Below, piece after piece: positions 51,311 through 63,430 of a stretch of 64,000 bases of DNA (position 1 is the first letter of the stretch; each line of letters starts with the position of its first letter). The DNA is from Stromatinia cepivora (lineage: Eukaryota; Ascomycota; Leotiomycetes; Helotiales; Sclerotiniaceae): positions 744,001 to 808,000 of the forward strand of contig RCTD01000026.1 of the NCBI GenBank assembly GCA_014898415.1. The letters are read 5' to 3'. Both the position numbers and the translations under genes were made by a program. The notes below the pieces were generated by a model. The model was not told the origin of the DNA. It did not search any database and saw only the letters and a program-made list of their open reading frames with translations.

Positions 51311-52659
51311 GAAGGCTGTACTCTTAATATTGAAGATTAAAAATGTATATTCTAATATTATATATAATATCATTATACTATTCAACTTTTACTATTATAA
51401 CTTGATATTTGCTTATTCCACTATAGTCTCTGAGCCACTACTTCCCAATTATAAAGTTTATCACCTTCAAATACGTGACCTCCAACAGAGAATACCTTCT
51501 ATCCCTATTTAAAGTCTAATATAAATCTATCTCGAGTTCCTAGATCTCTTCCACGTGATCTAGAAGGTAAGAATACTCGTAACATCCAGGAATCAAAGTG
51601 TCCAAGCATAGAATGGAGTCCAACAGATCAAGGGTTTATGCCAGTGACAATTAGCAAAAATATACATTCTTTGATAAACTAACTACTCGTGCTGCAGTTT
51701 GTTGAACTCTTAATTGGTATTAAGATAGAAAGAGAAACCTTGAAAATGGGGCATTTAGATCAATAATAGCAATTACTCCCTGGTGTTCGAAGTTTTATAC
51801 CTACCAATTAGCTTGGTTTATGATGGGGCTTCCCGCTACATGACAAAACGCTAGTGGCGGGAAAGAGTCTAAACTTATCAAAGAGAGTTTTCAAGAACAA
51901 AAAATCAAATTTTTATATGTTTAACAAATAATTATAAATAGTTCCATTTCCGTTATCATTTGAAGACACTTGAGTTTTGATAAATAAAAATGATTTTACA
52001 ATAAAAAACGAATTGATATTTCGAATAATAAAAGTATATTTACTTGATATATTTACTATTAAAATAAATATAATTATTGAAAAAAATATTACACAAAGGA
52101 TATTTTAATAAAGATTAATTATATATTATTTAGAATATAATCGATTGAACTCCTTGCAAGAGTTCACTTAAAATATTCAATCAGAAACTGTAAAACCTCT
52201 AGAAGAGGGTCGATGTGAAAACAAAATTAGACTATTGTGCTCCAATTTTATTGAAATCATACTCCATCATCCAACAAAGCTCTATTCCATATTTGTGATG
52301 GTCTATCTTAGTTCACCAAGTTTCGACGGTTTTTCCATGCAATGCATCGAAGACCATGGCGTACGTCCGTAAACCACTGATCATTGGTGAATAAAGCTTA
52401 CACTGTAGTGGATACTTAGGAGCCGTGCTTCGTACATTAGATAAAGCCAACAGAGGATCAATTTCAGCAATTTATAAGTTCCAAAATCAGCAAACTAATG
52501 CCCTAAAGGAATCGAATGTTGTGTGTGCACTCTGAACCTTTAACGGAGCGAATAGTGGCATAAGTAGCGACTAAAATAATCATCGTACCTTAAAAAACGT
52601 GGTTAACAACGAACAAATCCACACCGAAAACTCATTTGCGCTATGGATGCGGAGCTATA

Positions 52660-52929
52660 CCGTCTAAATTCACCAACAAGAACTCTCTCACTAAACCCTT
52701 TTAAGAAGAGAATCGGCAATGGCTTAGGGCTCGGAATCTTCAAATTCCGATGTTTTTCCAATCTGACATCGGAATATCTAAAATTCCGATACCAGTTGAC
52801 CAATGAAATCCTTGGAATCTCAGATTAGTCACGAATTTTATCGGAATTTGAAAACTCCGAACCCTAAGCCATTGCCGATTCTCTTCTTAAAAGGGTTTAG
52901 TGAGAGTTCTTGTTGGTGAATTTAGACGG
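52660..52929. mobile_element. 270-bp foldback MITE flanked by TA
   Basis: Terminal inverted repeats of about 92 bp start CCGTCTAAATTCACCAACAA. The first 70 bp are identical between arms and the rest has a few mismatches (GGGCTCGGA versus GGGTTCGGA). TA dinucleotides flank both ends (52658-52659 and 52930-52931), as expected for a Tc1/mariner-type target duplication. The short spacer contains nested ATTCCGAT repeats. It has no coding capacity, and composition is normal, so it is not RIP-mutated. Confidence 0.9.
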
Positions 52930-53001
52930 TAGTCTGCAGTGCTATGGAGCACGATCCTTTACTCGTCCAATATCTGCTGATTCCGCTCGGCTGAATGGGG
53001 A

Positions 53002-53277
53002 ATGCATTCAATAGATTTCAATGAGTTGGACCACAGCATAAAAATTGTAGCTCGCTTAATGGGTGCTGAAAGTAGCCGTATTGTGGTTATCACTCCACAC
53101 GACCCATATCCTCAATCTCAGTTCGGTTCTAGTCTTTTAATGCAACGATCAGGGCTCGGGGTGGATTCGATATCTTTTCAGGTGTCTTCACCGAAAGTAC
53201 TATTGGCCATCCGCGGCAAATTTATATTCTGGGCCAAATTTTATGATATGTTCGATGCCGTATTGTCCGAGATCTGA
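53002..53277 (+). CDS. Doubtful small ORF, 91 aa
   Basis: A single open frame beginning MHSIDFNELDHSIKIVARLM, in normal-composition DNA between the MITE and the FAD-oxidase gene. No domain, signal peptide or introns. It could be a gene relic or chance. Confidence 0.2.
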   Translation: MHSIDFNELDHSIKIVARLMGAESSRIVVITPHDPYPQSQFGSSLLMQRSGLGVDSISFQVSSPKVLLAIRGKFIFWAKFYDMFDAVLSEI

Positions 53278-53507
53278 AGATGGCAAGATTTCAATCTAAG
53301 ATGAATATGGAGGTATTTTCTGTTAAATAGTTGGCCCTCATTCTGTCTATTCAAGAGCATGCCACATTTCACCTTCCAAGTCCTGACAAGTTCATACACT
53401 CTTTCCCATCCAGAGAAGAAAGTTACTTTTGCATACCAGGTAAGTCGCTCTCAGACCCTTGATGTCTGCTTGCCACGTTTCGCGATTGTCGCTGATAAAT
53501 TGTAGGC

Positions 53508-55592
53508 ATGAAGACCTCATCATCTTTAGCGGGAGCTGCCGCTGTGTTGGGGGTTGTTTCAGCCCAAAGCACAGTCCTAAACCCTGCTACAACCACCGTG
53601 GTTTCCACCTCTACACCATCTCTTTTCTCTAGCGAAGTGGTTCAATTGACTGATGGTGTCCTCGACACCGTTGCTTCTGCCATTGCCAATGAATCTATCT
53701 CAAATCTTTTCGCTTTCGATACTGATTCCACTGTCTCGAAACGAACAACAAAAGTATGCAAGCTTCTCCCTGGCGATGCTTTCTGGCCCATTACTTTAAT
53801 TTGGGATATTTTCGATATCCTCCTTGGTGGTGCTTTGATCAAAGCTGCCCCTTTGGCTGCGGTCTGTTACCCAGACTGGCCAGAATATGATGCAACCAAA
53901 TGTGCATCCGTCACAGCTGCTTGGTATTCTTCAGAACTCCAGTAATAACCCAAGTCATTTTCAATCCTCAACGAATGCTAACTTTGACATAGTGAGGCCG
54001 ATCCAACCTCAATTCAATTACCTCTCTACCAGGGTCGCAGTTGTATGCCTCCTGGATTTAATTACACGGACATCTGTGAACAAGGTGGGTATCCGACTTA
54101 TGTCGTTAACGTCACAAATGTAGCACAAATCCAACTCGCTGTCAATTTCGCTAGAAATCTTGACCTTTCCCTTGTGATTAAGAATACTGGTCACGACTTC
54201 AACGGTAAAGCATCTGGCAAGGGTGCACTCACCATATGGACTCATCATCTCAAAGATAAAGCTTATTACCCCAACTTTGTTGCTGCCAATGGTTACACTG
54301 GACCTGCTATTAAGATTGGTTCTGGCATTTTGGTACACGAGGCCTATGAGTATGCCAAGACCTTGGGAGGAAGTGTAGTTGGTGGTGAAGCTATCACTGT
54401 AGGAATGGGTGGTGGTTATATTGCTGCTGGGGGACACTCACCTTTGAGCAGTATGTATGGTATGGGATCCGATCAGGTCTTGGCTATGGAGGTTGTCCTT
54501 GCCAATGGTAAATTTATCAGTTGCGATTCTAAAACCAACTCCGACGTCTTTTGGATGCTTCGCGGTGGGGGTGGTAGTACCATTGGTGTCGTAACATCTC
54601 TTACTGTCAAATTACTCCCCCAACTCGAAACCACTACTGTTACTTTCAACTTCACCATCGCAGACACCCCTGATAATGACTCTTTCTGGGGAGGTGTCCA
54701 AGCTTACATCGACAATGCTGAAGCTTTCGTTGATGCTGGTACTTATGGATATTACTACCTTGGAGCTAGCGCAATCGAAATTGGAACCGATGTTGGTGGT
54801 AGCGATGCTTATTATTTCCGTATGGAATCTTTCGTTGCACCGAACATGACCATTGCTCAGACTCAAGCACTTCTTAAGCCATGGTTTGATGTCCTTGATA
54901 GCTTGAATATTACTTATACTCCTTGGTACAACCACGCCGATAACTTGTAAGTCATAACAAAACATCATTTCTTTGTCTACCATCACAGTCCAAAGATACT
55001 AACAATCATCTCCAGCCACGATGCATGGGTCCCTTCTTTCCCCGAAGAATATGTCGGCACCGACGTTGTCAAGACTGCATCTCGCCTTATGCCTCGCTCT
55101 GTCTTTGCAGACGATGATCTTCGCAATCAAACTTTCGCCGCTCACAAATCAGCCGTCGAACAGGGTTTCTTCATCGCCGGCTTCCACATTTCCGGAACCG
55201 GTATTGCTGTCGAGCCACCAACTGATTCCGCTGTCCTGCCTGCTTGGCGTGATGCCATCATGCACACCATCGTTGGGGGCGAATTTGAGGCTACCAGCAG
55301 TTGGGCTGAAATCGAAACTGTTACCTATGCTGTTACAGCTTTCATGGATGTTTTCCGTACCATTGCTCCTGATTCGGGCGCCTATATGTCAGAAGGTGAT
55401 CTTATTGAACCTAATCAAACGGTCGCTTTTTACGGTACCAATTATGATGAGCTTTATGCGATGAAGCAGAAATATGACCCTACTGGTGTGTTCTTCGCCC
55501 TCACGGCTATTGGGTCCGTGGATTGGGAAATTCAGACTATTGATCCTATTCCTAATAGTTGGAATACGAATGGTAGACGTTGCCCAATTTAA
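53508..55592 (+). CDS. Secreted FAD-linked oxidase (berberine-bridge-enzyme type)
   Basis: Exons 53508-53941, 53993-54946 and 55016-55592 total 1965 bp, or 654 aa. A signal peptide (residues 1-20, ending VVSAQS) is followed by a Thr/Ser-rich stretch, a hydrophobic segment around residues 95-118 (WPITLIWDIFDILLGGALI) and Cys-bearing loops. The FAD-binding (PCMH) domain runs from about 175: YPTYVVNVTNVAQIQLAVNF, then NTGHDFNG, where His212 is the usual covalent flavin attachment site, GGEAITVGMGGGYIAAGGHS, and MLRGGGGSTIGVVTSLTV. The C-terminus carries the BBE motif (FYGTNYDELYAMKQKYDPTGVFF). Relatives oxidise sugars or alcohols outside the cell or act in secondary metabolism; the substrate is not readable here. 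It is the first intact gene beyond the transposon island. Confidence 0.92.
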
Positions 55593-56398
55593 GGAAGAGT
55601 AGTGGAGAGATTATAGAAACTTAAATTGTCTATAAGGAGTAGAAGAATACATGATTAATGTTAATAATATAATGATTTCATTCTCTTGGTCTTCAAAGGC
55701 GGTTGAGAGTTGCTTGAAAGGCATGAAATATATGAGGACAAACAGTACTCAATCGACCGATCTCAAGCTACATCCATCCTTTGATATAAAGCTTTTGAGT
55801 ATACCAGGGCATCAATTTTTTTTTTTTTAATTTTAAGAAGACTCAGAGGAGCGAACAGGACAGTGTCCTAAAGGGAGCCAATGCGAGCTTGGTTCTTTAA
55901 GGTTAATAACAGTGATAGTACAGGTGCCATAAGATGTAGAGTACGGGAGTGCCGAAGAATGAACCTAAGAAACAATTATTTATCATTTTTTTTATCATTT
56001 CGAGATTGAAATAATTAACGTAATAATAAGCTGAACTGTCACTTATAAAAGTTACAAAGCGAAATAATATAGAATTAATTTAATATAAGATATAAGATAT
56101 TTACTGTAATACTCAAATTTGGCGTTGGATTCTTTATATAGCGGGTATGTATGCTTCCGCAACACCCCGCCCCTCACCCCTCACCCCTCATTTCCCTCCA
56201 CGCCTCAATTCCCATAAACGTCTATTTTATATTGGGCTACCACATCATCACATCATCACATCATCACATTCTCAACTCTACAATCTCACTTAATCTTACT
56301 TGACTCGCGCCCAACTGCTTCCAGCTGAATTTGTCGTGCCAATTATTATTTTCCATTTCCTCATTAATATACAATTATAATACTCAACGCAACAGCAT
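55593..56398. promoter_or_regulatory. Intergenic region with triple CCCCT upstream of the phosphatase gene
   Basis: Holds the FAD-oxidase terminator and the promoter of the next gene. An AT-rich middle (55970-56110) is followed by three CCCCT pentamers (56170, 56177 and 56184), the complement of the stress-response element AGGGG, and by an ATCATCAC repeat at about 56241-56268. Function is inferred from the motif only. Confidence 0.4.
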
Positions 56399-57053
56399 AT
56401 GCGCAGAATGTCTACTATCACTGTTGCAACCCTTCCCCGATTATCCTCAAAAGCTCTTTCAGATATCATTCTTTCTCACGCCTCTTCAAATCTCGATGCA
56501 CTTTCTACACCGCAGAATCTGGCTATTATTGATGTGCGCGACGATGGTATGTTCCCCTCACTGCTGTTTCTTGTCATACTTTGTAAATACTTTGACTCCT
56601 TTCAACCTTTCATCTCACTGACTTTAACCTATTCTCGCAGATCACATAGGCGGTCACATCAAACATTCTATCCACGTTCCATCTTCCACCCTCGATTACA
56701 AGATCCCAGAACTAGTTCGAAAGCTCAAAGATAAAGATACGGTCGTGTTTCATTGTGCCTTGAGTCAGCAGAGAGGTCCTAGTGCCGCGTTGAGATATAT
56801 ACGCGAAAGGGAGAGGGTTATGGGCGTGGGCGCGGGAGTCGTTGGAGAAGCTATGAAGAGGAATAAAGAGGAAGCGGAGAAGAAGACTGATGACGGGGAA
56901 TGGGAGGATGTTGAAGATGGCTCCGATAAGAAAGAACAGAAACAGAAGGTTTATGTGCTAGACAGAGGCTTCGTTGGATGGCAGGAGGTACATGGTGAAG
57001 ATTCACGTTTGACGGAAGGATATAGGAAAGAGATTTGGCAGGATGGCTATTAA
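56399..57053 (+). CDS. Small Cdc25/rhodanese-fold phosphatase or arsenate reductase
   Basis: Exons 56399-56546 and 56641-57053 total 561 bp, or 186 aa. Rhodanese-type fold: LAIIDVRDDDHIGGHIKHSIHVP across the intron, then the active-site loop HCALSQQRGP, with Cys88 and Arg94 in the C-x5-R arrangement of Cdc25-class phosphatases (Ibp1/Ych1-like) and Acr2-type arsenate reductases. A charged Glu/Lys/Asp-rich insert (about residues 115-150) precedes the final strand and helix VYVLDRGFVGWQEVHG. Met1 or Met4 may be the start; Met4 is in MSTITVATLPRLS. The size is that of the stand-alone phosphatases rather than Cdc25 itself. Confidence 0.87.
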
Positions 57054-57298
57054 GATGATGTTCAGGGAAGTGCTCGCAATGAACCACTTTCTCGCCCACC
57101 CATGCTCAAGCCTGGACTCTTTGGATAAGGGCATATATATGCTATTCATACACGAACTGGATTTGTGTCTTGTGGGATTCTATACTATATTCAACCCCAC
57201 CTCTTATGCAAAATCACCTTCTACTTGACTTCGCAAGAAGACTTGCAAGTGTAGAATCTCAAACTCCAGCCATCTCTACGTCTGCCCCCTTTACCTCC

Positions 57299-59258
57299 TC
57301 AACCATGTCCATTACCATGTGAATCGTTTGCGATTCCATGAAAGAGAGACATTACCCTGGACATGTCAGTAAATACCGGCTGAAGACCATCTACCACATC
57401 CACATCTCGCTCATCCAGTTGACGGAGATACAAGGCTTGCGATTGAGTGATTGGCATCTTGGAATATCCTTTGTTGATACTATCCTTTATACACTCTCTA
57501 AGAAGATTAGTAAACCAACTATCCTGGCGAACACCCATGCCCATGGCACCGAAGAAGTCAGGAAATGAATCAATAAGATGAATACGCTTTATACAATCAG
57601 CAAGAATTCTAGCTGATCCCCTCGGTGGTGCACCATGACGTTTGAAAGCTTCATTCGCAAGCTGAGATAAAGGTTTCCTCGGGTTTCCGACTGCTGTTGT
57701 TTTAAAAAGATTCAAGAACATCAGGATCCTGTAAGATGTCTTACCAGCCTCGAATGTCTTCTCCAGACGATAATGTGAAACCTCGGAAGGCTCAATGTAA
57801 CTTAGTCCAGGCTGTTCACCAAGCATCCATACAACATTCCGGGTAATTGCTTCCTTGATCATCGCCTCCATAGTCTCGTATGATACTTCAACATTACTGA
57901 TCAGGGACGCTATCAGAAGATGACCAAGATTTGGGCATGATGATTTAGAAGTTTCGCCATGGATGAATTTATGAATCATATCATTCGCAGACTCTACAAT
58001 AGAGGGATCGTCGATTGCAAGACAAATGAGGAGATGGAATAAGTGAAAGTATGACTCGATCGCTTTCTCCGAAGCATGCGTCAAGGTACTTTTGATCGTC
58101 TCTGCATTTGGATCAGAGGAAGTGCTCTTTGTGTTTCCCGAAGCATCCTTGTTGAACTTCACCATCACATCATTCATGAAATGATAGATCACCTTGAAGG
58201 GCGGAATATACCCAAGTCCCGCTGCTTTTCTGATCAATTTCAGATTCCAGTCGGCCGACGATTGTACATTCTTCCAATGTCCTTCAGAAATTGGTAAAGG
58301 AAGCCAATATTGGAACTTGATGCCTTGTACTGAACGGCGAACGTGATGTGTCCAAAACGCCTCGTGAGATACCAAATCAAACTCAGAAGAAAATGTCACT
58401 TTTTGTCCGCCTTCCCGAGTTATCCCCACTCCGACTCCTAGCCTGGCCATTTTGTAAGTTTGCTTGGAGAGAAAACATTGCAATTCTCGCGTGCGGATCA
58501 GGTCATACCTTGCAGCGAATCGTCAGTATTTTGCCCAATTCCTTGCAGTGGCTAACATTGGAATGGACTCACCGCGTCACCATATGACCGACTCTACTCC
58601 AGGCCTTCGCAAAGAGCATAAGGTCTTCCGTATCCAAATTATCACAAATTAACAAGACAACTTCATCTGGAAGCGTAGATATTTGTATGCTTGCTCCAAG
58701 AGGATTATTTGAGCTTCTAGAAAATGTGTTGTGAAAGTCTACCGTGTCGAGGTCCATCATCGAGGACCCATCACGAATTGCAATGTCACTAGTCTCAGAA
58801 ATCTCCCTACCAGAGCCGCACTTTGCGCAAAAGAAATTCCTCGTTCCGTCAGCAGCCTCAGACTCCGCTCGATAATCATGCAAGTATACACGTCCCCGTC
58901 CATTCACTTGTTCGATTGCATCACTTGCAAAAAAGCTGAGCAACTGAATTGCAATCCCTTTCAAAGTGTAGGCTGGCGTCCAACCTTCTGTCGTATTTAG
59001 GATGGAGGCGCAAATGTACCCCCCCTTGAAGATGTTTGGATGAGAGATAGCAGAGTCCATTTCGATAATCGGGGGCTGAATTGGATAGTCGATGGGAAAT
59101 TCAATATTCATATGAAGAGGCCCATATCCTTCCACGGTAAGGATGAGGCAAGCGCGATTAAGATTCTCATCATCGACATGTAGGTAGATGTTCGGATATG
59201 GTTTGGCTTGTAGTTCTGCGATATCGAGGAGGAGGCGGCGACGTAGTATTTCTGTCAT
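57299..59258 (-). CDS. E2-like (UBC) domain fused to F-box and large C-terminal domain
   Basis: Two exons, 59258-58573 and 58508-57299, joined by a 64-bp intron, total 1896 bp, or 631 aa. Residues 1-120 form a ubiquitin-conjugating fold: PLHMNIEFPIDYPIQPP, then HPN at 73-75 and Cys83 in GGYICASIL, where E2 enzymes keep the catalytic Cys. A C-x2-C pair (Cys144, Cys147) follows. Residues about 191-235 are F-box-like (ISTLPDEVVLLICDNLDTEDL), the intron falling inside it after MVTR. The remainder (about 250-560) starts FSSEFDLVSHEAFWTHHVRRSVQGIKFQYWLPLP and contains no motif I can name. An E2 and an SCF adaptor in one chain suggests a self-contained ubiquitin-transfer protein. Whether Cys83 is active is unknown. 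The gene is convergent with the phosphatase gene, 245 bp apart. Confidence 0.85.
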
Positions 59259-59857
59259 GTTGATAGGTATGCCAATTAGTGGTTGATTTATCGTCGAACA
59301 AATAAGGCGGGGCGAATTTTTGTAGAGAAGTTGCTGATTCTATCGTTTGCCGGCATAAAATGAACGTGATGGAAATCTGTAACCACAAAACCTTGGTTAA
59401 TGGTGGGCGACAAAGGATGAACAGAAGACAGGCAGGTCTCGATGATTCTGGGCTGCTCTTTCCAATCAACTAAGGTAAGACTTTACAAAACCTAAATACC
59501 CGAGTAAATGGGAAAGTGTGAATCCCGATGCGACACTTCGAACAAGGATATATCAATAACCATGAAGAATTGGGAAATTGGGAAGAGTGGTGTCATGGTG
59601 CGGTTCATTTTTCTGATTCATTCATAGAAATGCACAATCTAAACGCATCTACAAGTATATCGTCTTCATTCTTAGCCGCAAAACCATACTCATGGTGTCG
59701 TTTTGAAGCGCGGTGACCCACGATTCGCATGGCCCATTTTAATGGATCAAGTTCATTCGTTTCGTTTGTCTCATGTTACTGGTGTTTATTGTTTTGGGCC
59801 TCGAATTATTTAGGATTTCCTGTTACTGGCATGAACCTCGGTGGCAATGAAATAGTT

Positions 59858-59992
59858 ATTCATGCCGTTGGTACTCTGTGGTGTATTCATGCCGTTGGTA
59901 CTCTGTGGTGTATTCATGCCGTTGGTACTCTGTGGTGTATTCATGTCGTTGGTACTCTGTGGTGTATTCATGCCGTTGGTACTCTGTGGTGT
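59858..59992. repeat. 27-bp minisatellite, five copies
   Basis: Five tandem copies of a 27-bp unit (ATTCATGCCGTTGGTACTCT and on), identical except one GCC-to-GTC change in the fourth. The unit is divisible by three, so frames stay open on both strands (9-residue repeats such as NGMNTPQST on -). No start, domain or splice evidence makes it a gene. Confidence 0.95.
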
Positions 59993-62407
59993 ACGGCACG
60001 CCGACTCGGAAAGATTATCATTTCCTTTGCTCAAAGCGGGCATACTTCCCTTTGACTAACTCTGAGGAGTGGAGACTAGATTGAGCGTACGAGTTCCAAC
60101 TGGACGCTTCAGTTTGGCATCTAGATGTACCTAATCTAGATGCTGCGCAAATAGCTATGTGGCATTAGGAAGCAGAGATTACATTTCTTCACCATACAAT
60201 GAGGCTTCTTCCGATGTTTTTGGTTGCTGTGGAAGTGCGTTAGGCTTAAGAATCTACAGAAGTACCTCGAAGAATTAAGGGTTTTTAGGTTCCCCCCTTC
60301 TTTTAGCGAATCCCACGACAAAAATGCACCGTGGGAAATTTGTCCAGGTCAAGCGTCATTTAGAGAGGAAGAAATGAGGCCCAAAAATGACCCAAAGTTG
60401 AGAATTGGAGATTGAAGAGTGGCAAAGGTTTGAGTGGTTCATCAGGCTGTGGACTTCGATAGACATTGAGGAGCAGACATGGAATGGGGACGGAGATGTC
60501 GATGGTTTGGGGGAGGGAGAAATTCTTTCATAAAAAGAATATCCGGAGATTCGATGAGTGTTGAAAACCATTGAGATGTCAAGATAAACATGAGAGGAGG
60601 GAGTGTTTGTCCTAGCTTATAAAGTTTGGCGCTGATTACATACGTATAGAGCACATGGAATGCGGCAAAAAATTCGAGTTCTGGAAGTTAAATTACAGCA
60701 TAGACAGGAGGTAGAGGTCATGACTAGGCTCTATGAAACGGCTCATATCGAATTGTACGATAGATTGACATATATCATAAAACACTGAAAACCCTTCAGA
60801 CATGTATAGATAAAACAATCTTAAAATTATGGTCGCTGCTGGTGTTGAAAGAAATTTTTGGCCGGATACAATTAAGCAACAGAAGAGTACTCATGCATAC
60901 TGAAATCTGACATGAATCTCAATCTCCTGACGACTTCAATAATCATGTGTTCGCATATGGTAATGGCGAAGGAGATACAGCCATTTGCATGGCAGCCAAG
61001 CAAAATCAAACATCGTCAACCCAGTGCCCACCCTCAAAGAATCAAAGTTTCCGCATTTGAACATGAATTGAAACGACAGAAACTGACACGTGTTAGATGT
61101 AGATTAGAATCAATCGGAATAAATCGGAGTGAATAATCAAAGTAATCAATGACATTGATAGGCAGGCCTCTTCACACGAAACCTCAACCCCATGGGCAAG
61201 AATGGGGTTCCTCGGTCCGCATTATCTCTTGGTATTGGAACTAAGGTACGGAAGAGAGAATTAGGTATCGCGAGATCTCAATTAACCTCTTTGGAAGAAA
61301 TCTCACTTGAGAGTTGTGCCTCAGACGCTTGCATGAGGCATATTCTGGCACCTCAGCAACGGGCCGTTAATCCCTGACGAACGCACATGTGCAAAGACAA
61401 ATGTTGAAGAGAATGAGAGAATTTGAATAGATGCATGAGTCCATGAGGCAAAAAGGAGATGAGGCAAGAGAGGCAAAATGCAGATTTGGAAGACAACACT
61501 TAGACATGTCGTTGGAAGGATTTGTGTACGAGGTACTAGGTATGTGTGGACAGAAGGATAAATCGAGAATTAGCGCGTGGTCACAGGCACCAGATCGCTA
61601 GGAATGGCTCAAGGGAAAGAGGCTATGTTGAAAGGTCCGATGTAATGCTGTGCAAAGGAGAAAAGGTACTATGTTACATTCAACATTCTGCTGTATGACA
61701 CCCACCATGAGAGCCAAGGTGCGTAAAATGTGACAATGAACACATGAGCGGTACATCGGTTGGTTGGCGGCTATAGCGTTTACATTTGTAAATTTTGTTG
61801 AATATTTTGCAGTTTGTTTTGGGGATTGAGACATGATGGCGATGAGGATGGCGATACCAGTGGTATTCAGCAAATTGATTGCAGGTTCCATTCGGGTCTG
61901 GGAGAATGATGTCAACATGCAATATGAGCTGATTTAAATATTTCCCTTGCGATAAAAGGAAATTCAAGGGTTATTAGTAGAGATTGTGTGCATACTCCGT
62001 ATGGTTGTCGCCATGATCTATTGTATTCTTTTCTATCGTTAATTATATACTATTTCCTCAATTGTATGCAGAACCGGGTAGTTAAAAAAGGATCGAAAAG
62101 GCAAGGAAAGTTTTTGAAATCAATTCGTTTGGATAAAGAGCATCTCTAGAAATGGAAGTGTAGTGCTGTGATTTGTTTCTCGAATAACATCGTATCTTGC
62201 ATCGAGATCTGGATTGTGGGAAAATGAAGATATCGTGAGATTTGGTGGGTCCTTGTTATCGTCAGAATCGTGAGGTGGATCAGATTAAGTAAAGCCTGTA
62301 AAGCATATCCTATCAAATATCACATGAAGGATATGCATTGAAAACAAAGAAAGTCAATTAAATGAGTAAAAGTAGCATGGCATGATTGCAGCTTGTACTA
62401 CGGAGTA

Positions 62408-62456
62408 CATATACATATACATACATATATACATACATATATACATACATATTCAT
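62408..62456. repeat. ATACAT-type microsatellite
   Basis: Imperfect run of ATACAT and ATAT units. Simple-sequence DNA. Confidence 0.9.
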
Positions 62457-63400
62457 TTACCAGACTTCTCTCCGCCATTCTCCTCAACCTCACAGGCTTC
62501 ATATACATACTACATACTTGGGTACAGTAAGTACAGAGGACAGAATACAGTACGTACCCAGACTGTGGTTGATCACTTCCCAAATAACTAAATTATACTA
62601 AATACACACTATACTATATCTCGAAACCCCTCTTTTAAACCCGGCCCCCCCTTCTAATCTCTGCTCCACTATGAAATCCCCAGCTTATTCCGAAAAACAA
62701 AAACAAAACTGCGTCATACCTTCGTATCGAAATCGCAATAAATAACTCGCCCAATTCAATAGATTCAATAGCACAAACTCCACCTCAATACTGTACACAG
62801 TATATATACACATTCAAAGCTGGAGTTGGGCCTGTCGTTAACGATGCATGGGTCTATGGATCTATGGATCTATGGATCTGATGGATCAGTTGCAACGACT
62901 CTCTCTCATTCCTACTTCCGAATAGTTTCATTTGTTTGTACGGTGTAAAGCATTTGAACATACCACATACCTCCTTTATTTCTATTTTGTAAATATTTAT
63001 CTTATTGGCTGATGGCTTTAAACACAACCAATAGAATTCCTTCCCCGCAAATGGCTTATGTTAGATTAGCGCAACTTTCCTTCTCTCATCCAATCCGAGA
63101 TGCTTCATACGTAGCACAAGCCAAGACAGTGGTGCGACCTTGCTTTTTTTGGTCATTTCCTCTAACTGTACAGTTACCGGTAGCCTTCGATTCCCCTGCG
63201 ACAATTATTACCAACATATGATCCCAAAATATATAAACACCAACTCTTTCCCAGATTTCTCTTTTCTTAATTATAATCTTACATCTCACATCTCACATCT
63301 CACATCCCAAACTTTCAATTATCTTTCAAGAATATCGTGTATCAATCACTCCGCGATTTATCTTTATACTCCCTTCAACACGGTCATTAATTTGACTCGT

Positions 63401-63430
63401 ATCCCCTCATATCCCCTCATATCCCCTCAT
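63401..63430 (+). promoter_or_regulatory. Triple CCCCT (STRE-like) repeat upstream of mannitol dehydrogenase
   Basis: Three 10-bp copies of ATCCCCTCAT put CCCCT at 63403, 63413 and 63423, roughly 120-150 bp before the start codon. CCCCT/AGGGG is the stress-response element bound by Msn2/4-type zinc-finger factors in fungi. Mannitol metabolism is commonly stress-linked, so the placement is suggestive only; it may lie in the 5' UTR. Confidence 0.4.

Larger units (their letters stand above)
51311..53507. other. Intergenic region, island edge to FAD-oxidase gene
   Basis: Mixed composition: near-normal to about 51900, AT-rich at 51900-52140, then normal. It contains the MITE at 52660-52929 and a 91-codon frame at 53002-53277 that I do not recognise. 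Otherwise no gene, RNA or further repeat is seen. Confidence 0.5.

Noticed and set aside
52603..52828. Two opposed 61-66 aa frames
   Set aside because: Both lie in the inverted-repeat MITE and mirror each other because of its palindrome.
59729..60084. Cys/Trp-rich or NGMNTPQST-repeat proteins
   Set aside because: Driven by the 27-bp minisatellite in several frames at once; no support outside the array.
61598..61967. Cys-containing minus-strand protein
   Set aside because: Two overlapping frames of similar length compete, with no signal peptide, splice sites or familiar motif.
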